This document shows positions 1 through 4,729 of a stretch of 6,092 nt of DNA, piece after piece. The DNA lies in assembly GCA_021783685.1 (NCBI GenBank), contig JAJXTQ010000132.1, positions 1 through 6,092 on the forward strand, given 5' to 3'. The notes below the pieces were generated by a model. That model was not told the origin of the DNA and ran no database searches. It saw only the letters and a program-made list of their open reading frames with translations. Each line of letters opens with the position of its first letter. Positions within the stretch are counted from its first letter, which is position 1. The position numbers and the translations under genes are program-made. The stretch comes from Pseudomonadota bacterium (GTDB lineage Bacteria; Pseudomonadota; Gammaproteobacteria; UBA5335).

Positions 1-1330
1 CGCCGATCGGTACCCTGGGGTCGTCCGCGTGCTCGGTGACGGGCAGCGCCAGCTTGAACCGGCTGCCAGGCTTGGAAGGCACCCACTGGCAGCCGATCAC
101 CGGGGTCGCCGAGACGTTGGGCACCGGCCCCTTGGTGAAATCGAGGGGACCGAGCGGGGTGACGACCTTGAGCACGCTCAGCGCCTTGGCGACCTCGGCC
201 TTGTTCTTCGGATTGCCGCTGTGCGCCAGCGCCGCGAAGCCGGCGTCGAGCAGCGCCATGCTGGCGCCGACTTGCTGGGTCCATTGGCGTCCGGTGCTGT
301 GCTCGTAGCCGTCGGCCAGCGCCTGCGACGACAGCCCCGTCAGCGGCGAGCCATAGGGCCAGGTCGGGCCCCAATACTGGGCGGTGGCGAGCTTGTGGCC
401 GAGGGAGCCGAGCGCCTCGACCTGGGACGGGAACAATCCGGTCTTGGCGACCTGCGCGATTTTCACCATGCGCGTGTAGCCCTGCTGCGCCGCCTGGCGC
501 CAGAAGGTCGCGAAGTCGGGCGGAATCGGAAAGGTGTTGAAGATCTCGCACTCCTCCGCCTTGAACTTGGCGATTTGCGCGGAAAAGTCGGTGGTGCCGT
601 CCTCGTAGGCGCCGGAATCGACGATGGTGAAGCCCGCCTTGGCCAGTTCGGGCGCCAGGTGCTCGCGCACCGCGTTGCCGTCGGCGTCGTTGGGGTAGAG
701 GATGCCGACCCGCTTGTTGGTCTTGACCGAGCCGGTCCACTGCGAATTGTAGGACTGGAAAAATTCGTGGCCGCCGAAGCAGAAATGGTAGGTCCAGTGG
801 AAGGGCGATGGCTGGCCGGGCTTGGCGCCGCGGCCGAAATACCAGGATTCCCAGGGCACGATGGTCGACAAGCAGGGCACCCCCGCCGCTTCGCAGGCGT
901 CCGACACCGGATTGACCACTTCGGGCGTCGAGGTGACCAGCATCATGTCGATGTGCGCCTCGTTGATCAGGCTCTTGGCGAGCTGGCTCGCGCGCGCCGG
1001 ATCTGATTGAGTGTCGCGATCGAGAATCTCCACCGCATAGTGCATGCCGTCGACTTTCAGGCCCTTGGCCAACGCCTTTCGCGCCAATTGCAGCACATAG
1101 GGGTCGCACTCGCCGAAGCCGGCCAGAGGGCCGGTGCGCGGACTGATGAAGCCGACCTTGAGCGTTTTCGCGCCGCGGGTCGCAGCGCGCGCCAAGCCGG
1201 TCGGCAAAGTGCCGGCGACCAGTACGCTACCCACGGCTTGCACCAAGCGACGACGCGTATGGTCCGGGCCGGCGGACAAGTCGCTGTGCGATTCGTTGCC
1301 TACATTGCTCACATCGGATTGCTTCTGCAT
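1..1330 (-). CDS. LivK-type ABC transporter substrate-binding protein, Tat-exported (3' end outside window)
   Basis: Periplasmic binding protein of the branched-chain amino acid/amide/urea type (Peripla_BP_6, LivK-like), which would deliver a small ligand to an inner-membrane ABC permease. I translated 443 codons with no stop; the frame leaves the window at position 1, probably only a few residues short of the end for this family. Residues 25-31 read TRRRLVQ, a twin-arginine motif. A hydrophobic stretch (about 29-48) and a likely cleavage site near LARAA (47-51) follow, so export by Tat as a folded protein is probable. The mature part opens with KTLKVGFISPRTGPLAGFGE (56-75), the usual first strand and ligand loop. 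Further family-like segments are RVGILYPNDADGNA (207-220) and YEDGTTDFSAQIAKFK (242-257). The ATG at 1330 is supported by a strong Shine-Dalgarno. No permease or ATPase genes are visible, so the ligand cannot be named. Family call is firm; specificity is unknown. Confidence 0.9.
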   Translation of the reverse strand, partial: MQKQSDVSNVGNESHSDLSAGPDHTRRRLVQAVGSVLVAGTLPTGLARAATRGAKTLKVGFISPRTGPLAGFGECDPYVLQLARKALAKGLKVDGMHYAVEILDRDTQSDPARASQLAKSLINEAHIDMMLVTSTPEVVNPVSDACEAAGVPCLSTIVPWESWYFGRGAKPGQPSPFHWTYHFCFGGHEFFQSYNSQWTGSVKTNKRVGILYPNDADGNAVREHLAPELAKAGFTIVDSGAYEDGTTDFSAQIAKFKAEECEIFNTFPIPPDFATFWRQAAQQGYTRMVKIAQVAKTGLFPSQVEALGSLGHKLATAQYWGPTWPYGSPLTGLSSQALADGYEHSTGRQWTQQVGASMALLDAGFAALAHSGNPKNKAEVAKALSVLKVVTPLGPLDFTKGPVPNVSATPVIGCQWVPSKPGSRFKLALPVTEHADDPRVPIG

Positions 1331-1336
1331 TTCACT

Positions 1337-1343
1337 CTCCTCC
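1337..1343 (-). promoter_or_regulatory. Ribosome binding site of the LivK-type gene
   Basis: Read on the minus strand, GGAGGAG lies 6 nt before the ATG at 1330-1328. It is a near-perfect Shine-Dalgarno and fixes this start, giving a 25-residue polar region ahead of the twin arginines. Confidence 0.85.
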
Positions 1344-1695
1344 GTTAAGCGGGCGAAAACTGCGACCAACCAAACGCCCACGATCAAAAATGAGTTGCAA
1401 TGAGCAGCTTGCTCAGCGAGCCATCAGGATTGCCAGTCAGCTCGGTGAACGGGGTAAAGCGAAGCGGTTTCGACGATGCATTTTTCCGAGAATATCACGG
1501 CTCTCAGAAAACAGGTTTGGCCGGCTTCGATGTTTTCGATCAGGCAATTGAAAATAAAAGAACTTTACGCAAACACCGGGAAACTATTTATATGTCTTTT
1601 TTTATATCACACCATTACTCCGCTCGGGGCAGAGCGATGCGAACGTTCCATCCTTAGCTAACGAGACGGGTCAGTCATCGCTCTAGTTCTTAGGC

Positions 1696-1701
1696 TATAG
1701 T
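1696..1701 (+). promoter_or_regulatory. Candidate -10 element for the plus-strand cluster
   Basis: TATAGT matches five of six bases of the sigma-70 -10 consensus and lies about 95 bp before the ATG at 1795. No good -35 hexamer sits 16-18 bp upstream (the bases around 1672-1679 fit poorly), so this is a weak suggestion. An activator-dependent promoter, or one in the AT-rich patch further upstream, is equally possible. Confidence 0.2.
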
Positions 1702-1794
1702 CGTCGCCGGGACGCCAATTCCTACAGTGCGGCATGTAAGAAAACCGGGGCTTGTCCCGTCTACCGTTCATGGCAATTCACAGGGAGCTGGGCG

Positions 1795-2175
1795 ATGCTT
1801 ACAGAAAACAATCGGGCGATCGTCGTCATCAACGGCAAGGACGTCCTGGTCGAGTGGAGCACCGCCGCCGAGCGCGAGCTGTCCAGGCGGCAAGCGCCGC
1901 TGATCGTCGAGTTGGAATTGTATTTCTCCTGCCTGGTGAAAAAATTCGTCCATTTCCGCGACGATTCCAGGGGCAGACCGACCGTCGCTGCGAGCGACAA
2001 GCTCCACCTGTACTTCCGGCCGGTCACCTCCACCGCCTGCAGCTTCGAGGTCGCCGAACGCCTGGGCCGCCAGCCGGAGATCGACATCGACAGCCAGGCG
2101 CTGCGCAAGATTGCGCCGAAACGGGTGGCCATCACCCACGAACGCGGCGTCTGGAGCGGCAGCTTCAACTGGTGA
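1795..2175 (+). CDS. Hypothetical protein, 126 aa, probably cytoplasmic
   Basis: I do not recognise this family. The ATG follows CAGGGAG (1781-1787) at a 7-nt spacing, and GC-rich third codon positions on this strand support it over the antisense frames covering the same DNA. The protein has no signal peptide and no membrane segment. It looks like a compact mixed alpha/beta domain: a strand-like start (AIVVINGKDVLVEW, residues 8-21), a helical stretch (TAAERELSRRQAP, 23-35), then LIVELELYFSCLVKKFVHF (36-54), HLYFRPV (71-77) and a conserved-looking tail ending WSGSFNW. It carries two cysteines (46, 82) and three histidines (53, 71, 115), with no recognisable metal-binding motif. It is first in a plus-strand run with the NPC-repeat gene 166 bp downstream, so co-transcription is possible but unproven. 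No function is proposed. Confidence 0.75.
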   Translation: MLTENNRAIVVINGKDVLVEWSTAAERELSRRQAPLIVELELYFSCLVKKFVHFRDDSRGRPTVAASDKLHLYFRPVTSTACSFEVAERLGRQPEIDIDSQALRKIAPKRVAITHERGVWSGSFNW

Positions 2176-2236
2176 TCAGGCGGCGCAGAAGGCATCGGCG
2201 TGCTTGCAGAAAACCTATCGGCCGGGCCCCTAGGTG

Positions 2237-2302
2237 CCGGCCAATCCTTGTTCGGTCAAGCCCGCGAATCCCTGCGCGGCGAAGCCGGCCAACCCCTGCG
2301 CG
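2237..2302 (+). pseudogene. In-frame NPC-repeat remnant upstream of the small Cys-rich gene
   Basis: In the same frame as the gene starting at 2342, this segment encodes three Asn-Pro-Cys motifs spaced eight residues apart (ANPCSVKPANPCAAKPANPC), the same design as the C-terminus of that gene. An in-frame TAG at 2231-2233 precedes it, and the only start candidate, GTG at 2234, has no Shine-Dalgarno. No stop separates it from the ATG at 2342. It looks like the tail of a former copy, left by duplication and deletion. An alternative is a longer protein starting at 2234, but that would bury the signal peptide about 36 residues inside, which is unlikely. Confidence 0.5.
2267..2302 (+). repeat. Direct repeat copy A (NPC-coding unit)
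   Basis: This 36-bp unit matches 2543-2578 closely, including 22 identical bases (2271-2292 and 2547-2568). The offset is 276 bp, exactly 92 codons, so both copies lie in the same frame and encode NPCAAKPANPCA. Confidence 0.85.
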
Positions 2303-2329
2303 AAATCGCGCGCTATCATCCACCCGCAA

Positions 2330-2334
2330 AAGGA
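2330..2334 (+). promoter_or_regulatory. Ribosome binding site of the NPC-repeat gene
   Basis: AAGGA sits 7 nt before the ATG at 2342. This selects 2342 as the start over the upstream GTG at 2234 and places a signal peptide at the N-terminus. Confidence 0.8.
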
Positions 2335-2341
2335 AACCACC

Positions 2342-2587
2342 ATGACCCCCTCCCCGATCCGCAAGGCCCTGTCCCTGGGCGTCGTCGCCCTGATCGCCTC
2401 GGCGCTGACCATCCCCGCCTTCGCCGCCGATGCGATGAGCAATCCCTGCGCGACCAAGCCGGCCAATCCTTGCGCTCAACCCAAGCGCAAGGAGCAGAAG
2501 AAGCCGATGAACAAGCACAAGGCCGCCAAGCACAAGGCTGCCAACCCCTGCGCGGCGAAGCCGGCCAATCCTTGCGCCGCCAAGTAA
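2342..2587 (+). CDS. Small secreted NPC-repeat (Cys/Lys-rich) protein, 81 aa
   Basis: A classical Sec signal peptide is visible: basic start (residues 1-8), hydrophobic core LSLGVVALIASALTIP (10-25), and an AFA-AD cleavage site after residue 28. The mature product of about 53 residues has two modules, each a pair of NPC motifs eight residues apart (Asn at 34/42 and 68/76, Cys at 36/44 and 70/78). A basic linker rich in Lys, with His at 59 and 64, separates them (48-66). There are four cysteines and no CxxCH, so covalent haem is not expected. The cysteines could form disulfides or bind a metal; both are inference. The stop is 7 bp before the cytochrome start, so the two genes are almost certainly co-transcribed and probably translationally coupled. 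I recognise the repeat style as occurring in proteobacterial small proteins but know no assigned function. Repeat-driven length variation is likely. Confidence 0.8.
   Translation: MTPSPIRKALSLGVVALIASALTIPAFAADAMSNPCATKPANPCAQPKRKEQKKPMNKHKAAKHKAANPCAAKPANPCAAK
2441..2475 (+). repeat. Direct repeat copy B (NPC-coding unit)
   Basis: Encodes NPCATKPANPCA, the first module of the mature small protein. It differs from copies A and C by a few bases, including one that changes the Ala before Lys to Thr. Confidence 0.75.
2543..2578 (+). repeat. Direct repeat copy C (NPC-coding unit)
   Basis: Encodes NPCAAKPANPCA, the second module of the small protein. It is the closest match to copy A in the upstream remnant, with synonymous differences outside a 22-bp identical core. 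Confidence 0.85.
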
Positions 2588-2594
2588 GGCAACG

Positions 2595-3899
2595 GTGAGC
2601 ATGGGGGCGGAAGGCTGGCCGTCGCTCGTCGCGATCGTCCTGCTGTTCGCCCTGACTGGCGGCGATCCGGGCACCGCGCTCGGATCGCCCGCTCCCTCCG
2701 ACATCGCCGCCTTCCTGGCCCGCCACTGGCAGCGGCCGCTGGCCGCCAACGGCCCGGCACCTGGCAATTTTTCGCCGCTAGAGGCCTCGCTCTCGCCCGC
2801 CGCCTGCGGCGCCTGCCATCCGCGTCAGTTCGCGGACTGGCGCAGCGCCTTGCACAGCCACGCCATGAGCCCCGGTCTGCTGGGCCAATTGCAGGCCATG
2901 GGTGCCAAAGCCCGTGACCAGCACCAGGCCTGCCTGCAATGCCACGCGCCCCTGGCCGAACAGGAAGACCACCTGGTCAAGTCGCTCCTCGCCGGACGCA
3001 TGTTGCCGCCGCTGGCCGACGGCGTCTCCTCGGCCGACGGTCTGACCTGCGCCGGCTGCCACGTGCGCGGCAACCGGCGTTTCGGCCCGCCCAGGTCGGA
3101 CGGCACGGTGCCCGCCGCTACTGCGCATCTTCCCCACGACGGCTGGCAGGCGACGCGGGCCTTCGAGGATTCGCGTTTCTGCGCCGCCTGCCATCAGTTC
3201 GAGGCCGGCGGTCCGGGCTTGAACGGCAAGCCCTTCGAGAACACCTATGAAGAATGGCGAGCCAGCCGCTACGCCCGCGTGGGCGTGACTTGCCAGTCCT
3301 GCCACATGCCGCAGCGGCGCCACTTGTGGCGCGGCATCCACGATCCCGCGATGGTGAGGTCCGGGCTCACGATAACTGCTGCGCTCGTTCCCGCCGCCCC
3401 CGGCCGCGTCGCCGCCGAATTGAACGTCGCCAACACCGGCGTCGGTCACGACTTCCCGACCTACGTCACGCCCCGGGTCGAAGTGGAGATCGCCCAGCTA
3501 GATCGGCACGGAAAAGTGCTTACTGCGACCGTCCTGCGCCGCCTGATCTCCCGGGACGTGAGTCTGGATCTCACGGTCGAGCGCGCCGACACCCGCTTGA
3601 AGCCGGACGAACTGCGCCACTACCGCTACGACCGGGCGAGGGACCCGCGGGCGGTGGCGGTGGTCTTCTCCATCACCGTTTTCCCGGATGCCTTTTACGC
3701 CGGCTTCTACCGCGCCACCTTGAAAGATCCATCATTCCGCACCGGACGCGCGGCGATACGCGCGGCGCTCCGGCGGGCGCAAGGCTCTGCCTATGAGCTG
3801 TACGACGCACGCCTGCCGCTGCCAGCGCGGACGCCTGAGATACGTCGAGCGGCCGGGGAGTTCGATATCAAGCGTAGCTTCGAATCAGCTACGCGCTAA
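2595..3899 (+). CDS. Secreted pentaheme c-type cytochrome (cytochrome c554-like multiheme family)
   Basis: Exported electron-transfer protein of 434 residues with five CxxCH haem-attachment motifs at 71-75 (CGACH), 113-117 (CLQCH), 152-156 (CAGCH), 196-200 (CAACH) and 233-237 (CQSCH). A hydrophobic N-terminus (about 9-22) serves as signal sequence, so haem attachment would occur in the periplasm. The block CGACHPRQFADWRSALHSHAM (starting at 71) and the segment EEWRASRYARVGVTCQSCHM (219-238) are typical of the cytochrome c554/c-prime-type multiheme group. Extra histidines (87, 89, 178, 181, 243, 249, 285) could be distal ligands. From about 255 on there is no haem motif, only a beta-rich domain with GHDFPTYVTPRVEVEI (284-299), a common tail in such cytochromes. 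The start chosen is GTG 2595, 5 nt after AAGG (2586-2589); ATG 2601 is an alternative. It follows the NPC gene by 7 bp. The redox partner and any catalytic role are unknown. Confidence 0.9.
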   Translation: MSMGAEGWPSLVAIVLLFALTGGDPGTALGSPAPSDIAAFLARHWQRPLAANGPAPGNFSPLEASLSPAACGACHPRQFADWRSALHSHAMSPGLLGQLQAMGAKARDQHQACLQCHAPLAEQEDHLVKSLLAGRMLPPLADGVSSADGLTCAGCHVRGNRRFGPPRSDGTVPAATAHLPHDGWQATRAFEDSRFCAACHQFEAGGPGLNGKPFENTYEEWRASRYARVGVTCQSCHMPQRRHLWRGIHDPAMVRSGLTITAALVPAAPGRVAAELNVANTGVGHDFPTYVTPRVEVEIAQLDRHGKVLTATVLRRLISRDVSLDLTVERADTRLKPDELRHYRYDRARDPRAVAVVFSITVFPDAFYAGFYRATLKDPSFRTGRAAIRAALRRAQGSAYELYDARLPLPARTPEIRRAAGEFDIKRSFESATR

Positions 3900-3931
3900 A
3901 AAAGGGTTTCGACCTTTCGGTGGAAACCCTT
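3898..3931 (-). terminator. Intrinsic terminator of the tRNA-Pro transcript
   Basis: The 9-bp arms AAGGGTTTC (3902-3910) and GAAACCCTT (3923-3931) pair. A single G/G mismatch and a further ACC/GGT stem follow, closed by the loop TTTC. On the minus strand the hairpin is followed by six T (complement of the A-run 3898-3903), the classical Rho-independent form. On the plus strand the hairpin is followed by GATCTTACT, not a T-tract, so it is at best a weak terminator for the cytochrome gene ending at 3899. Confidence 0.85.
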
Positions 3932-3939
3932 GATCTTAC

Positions 3940-4017
<78 letters not shown>

Positions 4018-4027
4018 CTGAGAAAAA

Positions 4028-4036
4028 ATTATACCA
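4028..4036 (-). promoter_or_regulatory. Extended -10 promoter of tRNA-Pro
   Basis: On the minus strand TGGTATAAT gives a perfect -10 hexamer (4028-4033) with the TGn extension (4034-4036). It ends 11 bp before the first tRNA base, leaving room for a very short leader. No good -35 hexamer lies 17 bp upstream, inside the 3' end of merR, which fits an extended -10 promoter. Confidence 0.75.
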
Positions 4037-4058
4037 GATCGTGCCGCCGAACACGGCT

Positions 4059-4430
4059 TCAGACGCGCAGGAATTCGATGATGCCGGCCAGTTCGGCACG
4101 CAGCGAATGCGCCGGAGGCAAGGTCGATGGTTCGGGGGGGAACGAAGGGGCAGCGTGCTCGCCGGCATCGTCGAGCCGGTGGCGGGCGCCGCTGATGGTG
4201 AAGCCCTCATGGTAGAGCAGTTCGCGGATGCGGCGCACCAGCAGCACTTCGTGATGCTGATAGTAGCGCCGGTTGCCGCGCCGCTTGACCGGCTTCAGCT
4301 GGGTGAACTCCTGCTCCCAGTAGCGCAGCACGTGCGGCTTGACGCCGCAAAGCTCGCTCACCTCGCCGATGGTGAAATAACGCTTTGCCGGGATCGGCGG
4401 TAGTTGTTCCTTATTGCTTGACGTCGCCAT
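4059..4430 (-). CDS. MerR-family transcriptional regulator
   Basis: DNA-binding protein of 123 residues. Residues 18-40 ([23 protein letters not shown]) form the winged helix-turn-helix start typical of MerR proteins. The wing RRGNRRYY (50-57) follows, then the second helical pair [26 protein letters not shown] (61-86). The remaining part, about 35 residues, is Pro/Ala-rich and short. It has no cysteine cluster for metal sensing (one Cys, at 28, lies in the HTH), so effector and targets are unknown. The ATG lies inside ihfA and the two genes overlap by 20 bp in different frames, so translation is probably coupled. This gene after pheT-ihfA is a conserved arrangement in beta- and gammaproteobacteria. 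A run of seven C (complement of 4134-4140) lies in the Pro-rich part but the frame stays intact. Confidence 0.92.
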   Translation of the reverse strand: MATSSNKEQLPPIPAKRYFTIGEVSELCGVKPHVLRYWEQEFTQLKPVKRRGNRRYYQHHEVLLVRRIRELLYHEGFTISGARHRLDDAGEHAAPSFPPEPSTLPPAHSLRAELAGIIEFLRV

Positions 4431-4716
4431 GCTTGACGGTCTCGACGGCGAGCTTCAGCTTCTGACTGGCATGGAAGGTGACGACGCGACGCGCGGTGAT
4501 CGGAATCTCTTCGCCGGTTTTGGGATTGCGGCCTGGCCGCTGCGGCTTGTCGCGCAACTGGAAGTTGCCGAAACCGGAGAGCTTGACGCTGTCGCCTTCC
4601 TCCAGGGCTCCGCGGATTTCCTCGAAAAACCCCTCTACCATGTCCTTGGCCTCGCGTTTGTTCAGGCCGACCTTTTCGAACAACAGGTCAGCCAATTCCG
4701 CTTTGGTCAGTGTCAT
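4411..4716 (-). CDS. ihfA: Integration host factor alpha subunit
   Basis: Nucleoid-associated DNA-bending protein that pairs with IHF beta and acts in recombination, replication and sigma-54-dependent transcription. The 101-residue product is the usual length. It begins [20 protein letters not shown], has the HU/IHF core [19 protein letters not shown] (39-57), and carries the DNA-clasping arm [20 protein letters not shown] (62-81) with the intercalating proline at 65. The frame is open to 4803, but that extension lies within the pheT 3' end and is not translated in homologues. The ATG at 4716 has GGGAG (complement of 4722-4726) 5 nt upstream. It follows the pheT stop by 13 bp and overlaps merR by 20 bp, so the three form one operon. 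Confidence 0.97.
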   Translation of the reverse strand: MTLTKAELADLLFEKVGLNKREAKDMVEGFFEEIRGALEEGDSVKLSGFGNFQLRDKPQRPGRNPKTGEEIPITARRVVTFHASQKLKLAVETVKHGDVKQ

Positions 4717-4729
4717 GCACGCTCCCTTG

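Larger units (their letters stand above)
1331..1794. other. Divergent intergenic region with an AT-rich patch
   Basis: This stretch of about 460 bp separates the minus-strand binding-protein gene from the plus-strand cluster and should hold both promoters. It is clearly more AT-rich than its surroundings, especially 1541-1610, which has A- and T-runs. Short frames within it lack a convincing ribosome site and resemble no family I know. Visible elements are a 15-bp inverted repeat at 1401-1415 (TGAGCA, 3-nt centre, TGCTCA), the palindromes GAACGTTC at 1641-1648 and TTAGCTAA at 1654-1661, and a -10-like TATAGT at 1696-1701 facing the plus-strand genes. None of these can be assigned to a known regulator by eye. 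Confidence 0.6.

Noticed and set aside
29..1006. Long plus-strand open frame of 325 codons
   Set aside because: It is antisense to the LivK-type gene, whose minus-strand translation gives clear family segments. The plus frame is Arg/Gly-rich with no recognisable domain, as expected for a shadow in GC-rich DNA.
1401..1415. 15-bp inverted repeat TGAGCA-GCT-TGCTCA as an operator
   Set aside because: It is a good palindrome but a single copy, about 70 bp upstream of the binding-protein gene, and matches no regulator site I can name. It is mentioned only within the intergenic entry.
1416..1445. Sigma-54-like element on the minus strand (TGGCAA ... ATGG)
   Set aside because: The -12 part lacks the required GC at the correct spacing, so it does not meet the consensus.
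1400..1661. Two overlapping short plus-strand frames (85 and 61 codons) in the intergenic region
   Set aside because: There is no convincing ribosome site, the composition is unlike the neighbouring genes, and I see no family resemblance.
2220..2242. GC-rich hairpin GGCCGG/CCGGCC after the 126-aa gene
   Set aside because: It has no T-tract after it and an 11-nt poorly paired interior, so I do not call it a terminator. It may be incidental to the GC-rich repeat edge.
2237..2578. Repeats considered as a CRISPR-like array
   Set aside because: Units are unevenly spaced, in a single reading frame and differ mainly at synonymous positions. This is protein-repeat coding, with no spacer structure.
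2200..2598. Plus-strand frame of 132 codons overlapping the NPC gene
   Set aside because: It reads the same repeats in another frame (QSLRGEAGQ type), has no signal peptide or ribosome site, and competes with a frame that has both.
2165..2767. Minus-strand frame of 200 codons with repetitive GxxR-type composition
   Set aside because: It is antisense to the NPC gene and the cytochrome N-terminus. Its repetitive look is only the complement of the NPC-coding repeats.
4134..4140. Run of seven G in merR as a phase-variation or frameshift site
   Set aside because: The reading frame continues normally to a stop at the expected length, and homopolymers of this size are common in GC-rich genes.
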